DNA from: an uncultured bacterium
Lineage (GTDB): Bacteria > Cyanobacteriota > Vampirovibrionia > Gastranaerophilales > Gastranaerophilaceae
Reading direction: 5' to 3'
Length of the DNA: 26,132 bases
NCBI GenBank assembly: GCA_948684385.1
Contig: CAPQCU010000023.1
Location: 1 to 26,132 of the forward strand
The notes below the pieces were generated by a model. That model was not told where the DNA came from and did not search any database. It saw only the letters and a list, made by a program, of their open reading frames with translations. This document shows positions 18,205 through 24,361 of this stretch, piece after piece. The translations under genes and the position numbers were made by a program. The stretch's first letter is position 1. The number at the start of each line of letters is the position of its first letter.

Positions 18205-18236
18205 ATTTTATCACAATAAAATATTTTTGTTATAAA
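18205..18236. promoter_or_regulatory. Overlapping divergent promoters, leuC and membrane-protein gene
   Basis: On the plus strand TTATCA (18208-18213), a 17-bp spacer and TATAAA (18231-18236) precede the membrane-protein gene. On the minus strand ATAACA (18233-18228) and TAAAAT (18210-18205), the latter with an extended TG, face leuC. The two would share the same DNA face and may exclude one another. Confidence 0.45.
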
Positions 18237-18264
18237 ATTAAAATAAGAGGAGTATATTATATAA

Positions 18265-19740
18265 ATGAACAAAAAGATTTGGTTCTACGCAGCACTTGCT
18301 GTTTTCAGCATTTTTCTGGCATGCCTGTCTACAAACTACGATTATGATTTGTTTGCAAGGCTTATTGTCGGTGAAAGATTTGTAGAATATGGAATACTCC
18401 CTTATCAGGACTTTTTGTCTTATACTCCGACTCACCCGTGGTACGACCACGAATGGGGCTCAGGAGTTGTATTTTACCTGCTGATTAAATACCTCGGAGC
18501 CTTCGGATTGCTAATATTTCAGGCATTAATGATGTTTTTGACAGCAGTCTTCATCATAAAAACTCAAAAACTCCAAAAACATGCATTTCCGCCTTCATTA
18601 TTATTTATGGCAGCGTTTCTGGCGATTTTCACACATTTAAATCCGGGACTTGTACGCTGTCAGCTATTTAGCTTCCTATTTTTCAGTATATTTTTATACA
18701 TTTTAGAAAAAACGCGGTTAGGTAAAACCAAAAACCTCATCTGGTTATTTCCTTTGATTGTCATTTTCTGGAACAATGTACACGGAGGTGTAGTTTCCGG
18801 ACTCGGTTTAATTGCAATGTACTTTGCAGGAGCAATCTTAGAGAAAAAGCCGTGGAAAAAATATCTCGCTGTTCTTGCTGTATCCGGACTTACGCTGATT
18901 ATAAATCCTTATGGAATAAAATATCTAAACTTCTTATTTTCAGCCGCTACAAAGCACCGTAAGTACATTGTAGAATGGTGGCCGTTTTATGCAAAAAGGC
19001 ATATTGTCTACTATTTAATTCCGAGCTTGTTCTCAATTTTTGGAGTTTTGACAGCTTTAAAAACAAAAAAATACAATTATACAAAATTAATTGTTCTTCT
19101 GATGACTGTTTATATGGGACTTGCACATGTTAAATTATTATCTCTTTCTGTAATCGTAGTCTCAGCACTTTGTTACAACGACATAATTATCCTGCTTCAC
19201 AAGTGCTTACGAATATTTAAGAAAATAGAAAAGAGCCTTTATCCTGCAATATTTATACTTGCACTTTCAATTCCTCTCTTCTCCCCGCTTGCTCCAAGAG
19301 CAGACGATACAAAATTCCCGTTTTATGAACTTGAGTTTCTTAAAATAAATAATATAAAAGGAAATCTCGTATCACCATTCGGACTTGGAAGCTACGCTAC
19401 ATACAAACTTTATCCGGATAACTTAATATTTATGGACGGAAGATACGAAGAAGTGTATAACGACAAAGAATTTATGGTTCTTAAACACTTCGATTTGATT
19501 ATGGATAACTGGAGAGATATCTATCAAAAATACCCGACTGACATAATTATGACCTATAAAGACACGGAAACGTATATTTTGCTTCAGGAAGACTCAGACT
19601 GGGTACATATTTTTGACGGAAAATTATGCGGTATATTCGTAAAAAAAGGTACAGAAAAGTTTACATACCTTGAACCTGAATACAACATAGACTACTACAG
19701 AAACACAATGTTTAAACACGGAGATTTCAGAAATGACTAA
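18265..19740 (+). CDS. Polytopic membrane protein, GT-C glycosyltransferase-like
   Basis: The 491-residue protein has a first membrane helix at about 5-22, then a large loop with DYDLFARLIVGERFVEYG (25-42), SYTPTHPWYDHEWGSGVVFY (52-71), many further helices up to about residue 345, and a soluble C-terminal domain of about 140 residues. This layout, with acidic residues in the first outer loop, resembles lipid-linked GT-C glycosyltransferases, which transfer sugars from polyprenyl phosphates outside the membrane. I infer this from topology and the loop, not from a defined catalytic signature. GAGGAG lies twelve bases before the ATG, rather distant. The end overlaps the patatin-like gene by eight bases, so the two are co-translated and may act on the same envelope lipid. 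Confidence 0.75.
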   Translation: MNKKIWFYAALAVFSIFLACLSTNYDYDLFARLIVGERFVEYGILPYQDFLSYTPTHPWYDHEWGSGVVFYLLIKYLGAFGLLIFQALMMFLTAVFIIKTQKLQKHAFPPSLLFMAAFLAIFTHLNPGLVRCQLFSFLFFSIFLYILEKTRLGKTKNLIWLFPLIVIFWNNVHGGVVSGLGLIAMYFAGAILEKKPWKKYLAVLAVSGLTLIINPYGIKYLNFLFSAATKHRKYIVEWWPFYAKRHIVYYLIPSLFSIFGVLTALKTKKYNYTKLIVLLMTVYMGLAHVKLLSLSVIVVSALCYNDIIILLHKCLRIFKKIEKSLYPAIFILALSIPLFSPLAPRADDTKFPFYELEFLKINNIKGNLVSPFGLGSYATYKLYPDNLIFMDGRYEEVYNDKEFMVLKHFDLIMDNWRDIYQKYPTDIIMTYKDTETYILLQEDSDWVHIFDGKLCGIFVKKGTEKFTYLEPEYNIDYYRNTMFKHGDFRND

Positions 19741-20914
19741 TCCATTAAAATATACCTGCCTTTTTGGCGGAGGCGCAATCAGAGGAATGGCTTATATAGG
19801 AACAATAAGAGCTCTGGAAGAACTCGGAATTGAATACGACATAATCGGAGGCTCTTCTGTAGGCTCAATTATAGCCGCACTTGTTGCTTCCGGATACAAG
19901 TCTTATGAGTTAGAAAACCTGTTTATGAAAGTGAATTTTGACTTATTTAAAGACATTCACCTCGGAATCGGAAAACCGTTTGCCCTAAGCAAAGGAGAAA
20001 TCTTCCTCGACTGGCTCAATGAACTTTTATCAAAAAAGAACGAAAAAGTCCGAAATAAGCATATCAAATTCGTAGATATGGATAAAAAACTTGTTATCAT
20101 AACAACAAACATCACAAAGTTCTGTTCTCAGGAATTTTCTGTCTCTGAAACTCCGGATTTTGAAGTAGCACAGGCAATAAAAATATCTTCCAGCATGCCA
20201 GGACTTATGGCACCTTACAAACATAACGACTCCTATCTTGTTGACGGAGATTTACAAAAAGCATCTCCAATGTGGCGTTTGTCAGAAACTTTAAACAATT
20301 CTGATAGCAGAATATTAGAATTCAGGCTTGAAGGCGATTACAGCAAAAACGAAAAAAGCCCGATATCTTTTATTAACACTATTTATAGCTGCGTAACAGA
20401 CATTGCGACTGATTTTGTAACAGAACTCTACGGAGGAAATGACCGCTATGACTGTATTAGAATAAATACCGGAGACATTTTCTTCGCTGATTTTAACCTC
20501 GATAAAGACGAAAGACGTAAACTTATTGATTTAGGCTACAATCAGACAATGGACTACTTTAAAAAAGTGCTTCCCGTAAAAAAACAAAAACTTGCAGAAA
20601 TATATTCTCAGCTGCTTTCTTACCTTAAAAGTGCAAAGAAAGGGCTTAAGATGAACAATGTTGAAGAAGTTCAATGGTGGCTTGGAGACGTATTTACGCT
20701 GCTTTGCGAGAACAAAGAAATAGTTGACCCTGTAATATATACAAAAATAGTCGAGCTTAAAAACGATTTAATGAAAGGCAGCACGAAGATTCTTTTCTTC
20801 CATACCTGTTTTAAAGGCGCCAAAAGGCTTGAAATCCAAATGCAAGACACTATACTAGCTGTAAATAACAGGCTAACGGATTTGCAGCTATATTTACAAA
20901 ACTTCTCGGGGTAA
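19733..20914 (+). CDS. Patatin-like phospholipase
   Basis: Patatin-like enzymes hydrolyse acyl chains from lipids with a Ser-Asp dyad. The oxyanion motif GGGAIRG is at 12-18, the nucleophile elbow GSSVG at 40-44 with Ser42, and the dyad Asp171 in VDGD, replacing the usual DGG or DGA. The catalytic domain ends around 260 and is followed by about 130 residues of mostly helical sequence of unknown function, absent from short bacterial RssA-type proteins. No signal peptide is seen, so action at the cytoplasmic face is likely. The frame overlaps the membrane-protein gene by eight bases. Its last codons, Gly-stop, are read from a GGGGTAA repeat unit. Confidence 0.88.
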   Translation: MTNPLKYTCLFGGGAIRGMAYIGTIRALEELGIEYDIIGGSSVGSIIAALVASGYKSYELENLFMKVNFDLFKDIHLGIGKPFALSKGEIFLDWLNELLSKKNEKVRNKHIKFVDMDKKLVIITTNITKFCSQEFSVSETPDFEVAQAIKISSSMPGLMAPYKHNDSYLVDGDLQKASPMWRLSETLNNSDSRILEFRLEGDYSKNEKSPISFINTIYSCVTDIATDFVTELYGGNDRYDCIRINTGDIFFADFNLDKDERRKLIDLGYNQTMDYFKKVLPVKKQKLAEIYSQLLSYLKSAKKGLKMNNVEEVQWWLGDVFTLLCENKEIVDPVIYTKIVELKNDLMKGSTKILFFHTCFKGAKRLEIQMQDTILAVNNRLTDLQLYLQNFSG

Positions 20915-20928
20915 GGGGGTGCTACGCA

Positions 20929-20995
20929 GGGGTAAACATATTGGGTTGGAATTGAGACTACAGGGGTAAATGTAGGGATTGGAATTGAGCCTACA
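20929..20995 (+). repeat. Dispersed GGGGTAAA repeat, two tandem copies
   Basis: Two direct copies, 20929-20962 and 20963-20995, each begin GGGGTAAA and carry GG[GA]TTGGAATTGAG[AC]CTACA. The period is 34 bp with no spacer between. They fill the gap between the convergent ends of the patatin and flagellin genes, where no GC-rich terminator hairpin is visible. A further head unit overlaps the patatin stop at 20908-20914. Confidence 0.8.
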
Positions 20996-20998
20996 AAC

Positions 20999-22828
20999 TT
21001 ATAGCAGCTGAAGCGCCACCGAAGGGCTTTGGTTTGCTGTCGCGAGCAATGTCGCGCTCGCTTGCTGCAAAATCTGGTTTCTGATATAAGCGGAGCTTTC
21101 CTGCGCTACATCCGCATCACGGAGAGTCGAACGGCTTGACAAAAGATTTTCGTAATGCGTGTTGATTTCTTCTAAAGCGCTCTCTAAGCGGTTCTGGCAT
21201 GCGCCGTATTCCGTCTGTTTTGCCGAAATCGAAGCGAGTATATTGTCAATTGTTTCAAAATAATTTCCCTCCGACAAGCCGATATTGCGCAATTCTGCAA
21301 GGTTTGTGAGTGCAAAAGATGTGTTTAATGCGATTTGTGATTCCGCGTTCGAATGAATACCAACCTGAAAAAGAATATCTGAAAGCTCAACCGTAGGTGT
21401 TGGCGCCGGTGTTGGTGTTGTAGACGCAATAGGCGTGTACTCAAACGGTTTCGGTGCATCTTTGTCTATATGACCTGATGCAGCGTCTATTGTACTGCCA
21501 TTGTTATAACCGACAAAATCACCGACATCTTTATTCCCACTAGCATCGCCCGTTGAGTAGCTATTGGTGATACTACCAGCATTAGCCCGCCCCACGAAAC
21601 CACCGACACCCCAATTCCCGCTAGCATTACCAGTTGAGTAGCTATTGGTGATACTAATACCTGGCTGAGTGAACCCCGCAAAACCACCGACATAGCAAGT
21701 CCCACTAGCATCGCCTGTTGTGTAACAATTGGTAATATTAGTATAATAATACACATCTCCAACTAGAGCACCGACATTGGAACTCCCGCTCACCACACCA
21801 GTTGAGTAACAGTCTGTGATACTACTATAATAAGCAGCCTGCCCCACGAAACCACCGACATATGTATCCCCGCTAACATTGCCAGTTGAGTAACAATTGG
21901 TAATATTAGTATAATAATACACATCTCCAACTAGAGCACCAGCATAATCTTTCCCCGTAACATTTACACCCTCTAAGCCTACATTCTCAATAGTAGCATT
22001 GTAACAGTACCCAAACAACCCTTGATTATCCTCATTCGGGCGATTAATGTACAGGTTTTTGACTACATAACCGTTTCCGTCAAAAGTAGCTTGGAAACAT
22101 TTAGAATAATCACTAGAATATTTTCCTATCGGAGTCCAACCTTCGCCGGTAGAATATGCACTCAGGTCTATGTCGTTTGCCAAAACAAACTCGCATCCTG
22201 AAGCTATTTTCGCGTTGTTCGTCATCGTTGCAAGCTTGGCTAACTCTTCTGCAGTCGAAATTGAATATGTACCTGATGTAAGCTCTACATTTTCATCTAC
22301 ACTTGCTAACGTTGTCATTGTACTAGTATCACGGGGAGTGACTGCCTGCAAAAAAGCACCCGTTGAAATTAAAGAAGAACCATCTTCGCCGCCGCCTACA
22401 ACTTGAGTTTCGCCGCCAAATAATTTCAGTCCGTTGAACTCGGTCGTATCGTAGAGCCTTTGGATTTCGTCTAATCTAGCGTTAATCTCTGAGTTTATCG
22501 CTTTCATTGACTCTTCGCCGTAAGTCCCGTTCTTTGCCTGAGTTGTTAAATCGCGGATTCGGCTCAAGTGGTTAGAAATTAGTGACAAAGAGTCGCCTGC
22601 GGTTGTTAGCAAGTCCAAGCCCGTTGATACGTTGTCTTCAGCGACTTGATACGCGCTTATTTTCGTTGACATGTTGGTCGAAATCGAATAGCCAGCAGCG
22701 TTGTCCTTAGCGCCGTTTATCTTAAAGCCCGTTATCATGCGCTCAATTGCCTGATTAAGACCGTTTGTGGATTGTTTCAAGCTTGATTGGACCAGTAAAG
22801 ATGAAAGGTTGGTATTTATACTAATCAT
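20999..22828 (-). CDS. Flagellin with GLUG-repeat variable domain
   Basis: Flagellin is the subunit of the flagellar filament. Conserved D0/D1 ends are present: SINTNLSSLLVQSSL and AIERMITGFKINGAKDNAAG at the N-terminus (to about 140) and LRDADVAQESSAYIRNQILQ with QASATLLATANQ at the C-terminus (about 485-609). Between them, residues about 186-445 form a domain usually found in secreted adhesins: a lead-in (AEELAKLA, ANDIDLS, WTPIG, FDGNGYVVKNLYI) and at least five GLUG-type repeats of about 28 residues (NCYSTGNVSGDTYVGGFVG and variants). A Pro/Thr linker (TPTPAPTPTV) joins it to the C-terminal half. Seven cysteines lie in the inserted domain and one in the D1 region, rare in flagellins. GGAGG lies five bases before the ATG. 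Other flagellar genes are not in the window. The hybrid is read from clear motifs; a role in adhesion is inference. Confidence 0.92.
   Translation of the reverse strand: MISINTNLSSLLVQSSLKQSTNGLNQAIERMITGFKINGAKDNAAGYSISTNMSTKISAYQVAEDNVSTGLDLLTTAGDSLSLISNHLSRIRDLTTQAKNGTYGEESMKAINSEINARLDEIQRLYDTTEFNGLKLFGGETQVVGGGEDGSSLISTGAFLQAVTPRDTSTMTTLASVDENVELTSGTYSISTAEELAKLATMTNNAKIASGCEFVLANDIDLSAYSTGEGWTPIGKYSSDYSKCFQATFDGNGYVVKNLYINRPNEDNQGLFGYCYNATIENVGLEGVNVTGKDYAGALVGDVYYYTNITNCYSTGNVSGDTYVGGFVGQAAYYSSITDCYSTGVVSGSSNVGALVGDVYYYTNITNCYTTGDASGTCYVGGFAGFTQPGISITNSYSTGNASGNWGVGGFVGRANAGSITNSYSTGDASGNKDVGDFVGYNNGSTIDAASGHIDKDAPKPFEYTPIASTTPTPAPTPTVELSDILFQVGIHSNAESQIALNTSFALTNLAELRNIGLSEGNYFETIDNILASISAKQTEYGACQNRLESALEEINTHYENLLSSRSTLRDADVAQESSAYIRNQILQQASATLLATANQSPSVALQLL
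21722..21940 (-). repeat. Identical 51-bp segments inside the flagellin GLUG region
   Basis: Bases 21722-21772 and 21890-21940 are identical over 51 bp and lie 168 bp apart, exactly two 28-codon GLUG units. They encode the same GALVGDVYYYTNITNCY stretch, while the intervening unit differs. Identity at synonymous positions points to recent duplication or gene conversion. Confidence 0.85.
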
Positions 22829-22843
22829 AAATACCTCCGGAGT

Positions 22844-22950
22844 GGCGCATTTCTAGTAACGTTTAGCAGGCGATAGCGACACAAGCATGACAAGCGTACA
22901 CCTTGCGTTAAATATGAGCGTGTCCGGATAAATGTTACTAAAAATGCGCC
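22844..22950 (+). repeat. Palindromic hairpin element, copy 1
   Basis: The arms 22844-22865 and 22929-22950 are complementary at 20 of 22 positions and enclose a 63-nt core. Inside, GACAC (22878-22882) can pair with GTGTC (22920-22924) and CAAG (22891-22894) with CTTG (22902-22905). The core closely matches that of copy 2 at 24199-24299, while the arms have unrelated sequence. The element lies just upstream of the flagellin ribosome site, so it would be in the flagellin leader if transcription starts further upstream. Confidence 0.85.
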
Positions 22951-22976
22951 TAAAGCTAAGCTATTAGAGTACTCTG

Positions 22977-22987
22977 CCCCCCCCCCC
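22977..22987 (+). repeat. Homopolymer of 11 C
   Basis: An uninterrupted run of eleven C occurs in an otherwise AT-rich gap, about 150 bases upstream of the flagellin start and on its 5' side. Such tracts change length readily by polymerase slippage. An assembly or sequencing length error is also possible. Confidence 0.9.
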
Positions 22988-23076
22988 GAGGGCTATAACC
23001 ATGTCAGAGCAAGGGTTTTGGCGGTTATTCAAAATTAACGTACACTTTTCCATGCAATACATATCCTTATATCTAA

Positions 23077-23131
23077 TATATTCCACATGGATATAATTTA
23101 TAACGCTTTTTTGAAAAATTGTTACAAAAAT
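23077..23131 (+). promoter_or_regulatory. Upstream box shared with murA
   Basis: Second copy of the box seen at 4-58, again with TATTCCACATG and TTGTTACAAAAA; the TTGTTACAA dyad is at 23119-23127. Here it lies between the elements of a candidate promoter (23111-23138), where a bound protein would interfere with transcription. Confidence 0.45.
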
Positions 23132-23138
23132 TTATAAT
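23111..23138 (+). promoter_or_regulatory. Candidate distal promoter of the sigma-factor gene
   Basis: TTGAAA (23111-23116) and a perfect TATAAT (23133-23138) are 16 bp apart. The TTGTTACAA dyad falls in the spacer. Transcription from here would give a leader of about 175 nt. Confidence 0.5.
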
Positions 23139-23201
23139 ATTAAGTTTTGTAAAACTTTCTCAAAATACGGGGCATTTTTGTAATATTTCTTAACAAATGT
23201 A

Positions 23202-23230
23202 TTGAGATTTATATACTTTTGATATATTAT
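23202..23230 (+). promoter_or_regulatory. Candidate proximal promoter of the sigma-factor gene
   Basis: TTGAGA (23202-23207), a 17-bp spacer and TATTAT (23225-23230) match the sigma-70 consensus at ten of twelve positions, giving a leader of about 85 nt. Two promoters would allow separate control of the sigma gene. Confidence 0.55.
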
Positions 23231-23269
23231 AAGTATATAAGATTTGTGTTACATTTAATGGTTCATATA

Positions 23270-23307
23270 GTTGGTAGTTTTAAAACAGACCAAATATATT
23301 TACCCCT
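23270..23307 (-). repeat. Dispersed GGGGTAAA repeat, inverted copy
   Basis: Read on the minus strand this begins AGGGGTAAATATATT, then TGGTCTGTTTTAAAACTACC, and aligns along its length with the copy at 15170-15207 with about eight mismatches. It lies in the untranslated leader of the sigma gene and abuts the AGGAG ribosome site. Confidence 0.65.
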
Positions 23308-23321
23308 AGGAGTTTAACAGT

Positions 23322-24191
23322 ATGAAAGATCAAGTTATCAGAATGAAATCAACAACTAACCCAGCTAGAAACAGCTACGCAGCATTCTGCGGCGAAGACA
23401 TGAGCTCTTACATCAGAAAAGTCAATGCTTACAAGAACTTAAGCTCAGAAGAAGAAAAAGAAATCGCGTTGAGAGCAAAAAATGGCGACAAAATTGCCAA
23501 AAAAGTATTGGTTCAATCTAACTTAAAATTAGTTTTGACAATTGCAAAAAAAGCAATCCATGTTTCAAAATTACCAATGGTAGATTTAATTCAGGAAGGC
23601 AATTTAGGCTTAATGGTTGCAGTTGAAAAATTCAATCCCGAGCTTGGATACAGATTTTCAACTTACGCAAGCTGGTGGATTAAACAAGCTATGTTTAAAG
23701 CCATTTCGGAACAATCTTACTGCATGAAAATACCTGTTTATATTCAGGAAACTTTGTCAAAATTTTCAAAAGTAAAAGCTGAAATGGAAAGAGCTTACAA
23801 CTGCCAAGTTACAAACAAAGATGCCGCAGAAAAAATGAATATTGAACCTGAAAAAATTGATATGTATTTATCAGCTTACACAACAACCGTTTCAATCGAA
23901 GGCAGTTTTGACGCTAAAAACGGAAGCGAGCTAAATGTTGCAGATGTTTTAGAAGACGAAGGCACCAGCGTAGAAGAAACCATTGAATACGAAGAGCTTA
24001 AAAAAGAAATCGCAAGCGTTGTTTCAACTTTAAAAGAGCGCGAACAAACTGTTATCAAGCTTAGATTTGGTTTAGAAAATGCAGCAAAAACAACGTTGGA
24101 AGACATCGGCAAGATGTTTGGAGTTACAAAAGAGTGCATCAGACAAACAGAAGCAAGAGCTTTAAATAAGTTAAGAACACACTTTGCTTAA
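23322..24191 (+). CDS. Alternative sigma-70 family factor (RpoD-like, group 2)
   Basis: Sigma factors direct RNA polymerase to promoters. The 289-residue protein has region 1.2 (about 26-58, LSSEEEKEIALRAKNGD), region 2 (60-135, NLKLVLTIAKK, VDLIQEGNLGLMVAVEKFNP, FSTYASWWIKQAM), region 3 (140-215) and region 4 (228-287, LKEREQTVIKLRFGL and a helix-turn-helix ending TKECIRQTEARALNKLR). It lacks the long region 1.1 of primary sigma factors. The usual RTIRIP after region 2.4 reads YCMKIP, which may alter promoter choice. AGGAG lies nine bases before the ATG. It is divergent from the flagellin and flanked on both sides by hairpin elements. It is more like a general or stress sigma than the sigma-28 flagellar type. 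Confidence 0.9.
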   Translation: MKDQVIRMKSTTNPARNSYAAFCGEDMSSYIRKVNAYKNLSSEEEKEIALRAKNGDKIAKKVLVQSNLKLVLTIAKKAIHVSKLPMVDLIQEGNLGLMVAVEKFNPELGYRFSTYASWWIKQAMFKAISEQSYCMKIPVYIQETLSKFSKVKAEMERAYNCQVTNKDAAEKMNIEPEKIDMYLSAYTTTVSIEGSFDAKNGSELNVADVLEDEGTSVEETIEYEELKKEIASVVSTLKEREQTVIKLRFGLENAAKTTLEDIGKMFGVTKECIRQTEARALNKLRTHFA

Positions 24192-24198
24192 ACAGGAC

Positions 24199-24299
24199 GG
24201 GGCAAGAAAATACGTTTGTAGACGATAGCGACACAAGTACAACAAGCGTACATCTTGCGTTAAATGTGAGCGTGTTCCACAAACGCATTTTCTTGCCCC
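24199..24299 (+). repeat. Palindromic hairpin element, copy 2
   Basis: Arms 24199-24219 and 24279-24299 are complementary at 20 of 21 positions and enclose a 59-nt core matching copy 1: shared blocks CGATAGCGACACAAG, ACAAGCGTACA, CTTGCGTTAAAT and TGAGCGTGT. The inner pairs GACAC/GTGTT (24230-24234 with 24272-24276) and CAAG/CTTG (24243-24246 with 24254-24257) are retained. It starts eight bases after the sigma stop codon. It might stop transcription, but there is no T run after the stem. Confidence 0.85.
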
Positions 24300-24307
24300 T
24301 ACTAAGC

Positions 24308-24336
24308 TTGCGAAAAAGCACTTTTAGCTGTATAAT
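24308..24336 (+). promoter_or_regulatory. Promoter of the small membrane-protein gene
   Basis: TTGCGA (24308-24313), a 17-bp spacer and a perfect TATAAT (24331-24336) lie about 25 bases before the ATG at 24362, so the leader would be short. Confidence 0.6.
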
Positions 24337-24361
24337 ATAGGTATGGTGTGAAGGTGTTTAT

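Larger units (their letters stand above)
22988..23321. other. Intergenic region between flagellin and sigma-factor genes
   Basis: Together with the hairpin element and C tract this makes a gap of 493 bases between divergent genes. It holds a short inverted repeat ATAACC...GGTTAT near 22999-23033, the box shared with murA, two candidate promoters for the sigma gene and an inverted copy of the GGGGTAAA repeat. No convincing flagellin promoter of the sigma-28 or sigma-54 type was found, and no additional reading frame with a ribosome site. Confidence 0.6.

Noticed and set aside
20929..20995. Possible short CRISPR array (two repeats containing ATTGAGAC-like sequence)
   Set aside because: The two copies abut without spacers, differ internally, and recur as single dispersed copies elsewhere; no cas gene is nearby.
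20999..22828. Diversity-generating retroelement target in the flagellin
   Set aside because: No reverse transcriptase or template repeat is visible, and variation is in whole repeat units, not scattered adenine positions.
23071..23260. Replication origin
   Set aside because: TATTCCACA resembles a DnaA box at one mismatch, but there is no cluster of boxes and neither dnaA nor dnaN is adjacent; the same motif precedes murA.
22844..24299. Integron attC sites
   Set aside because: GTTAAAT in the core fits the GTTRRRY core-site pattern, but the partner RYYYAAC is not at the opposite end, the palindromic arms lie outside it, and no integrase is present.
22844..24299. Composite transposon carrying the sigma gene
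   Set aside because: The flanking elements are direct copies with differing arms, no transposase frame exists, and no target-site duplication was seen.
24199..24299. Rho-independent terminator of the sigma gene
   Set aside because: The stem is long with a large structured loop and no T run follows; its twin at 22844-22950 is not at a gene end.
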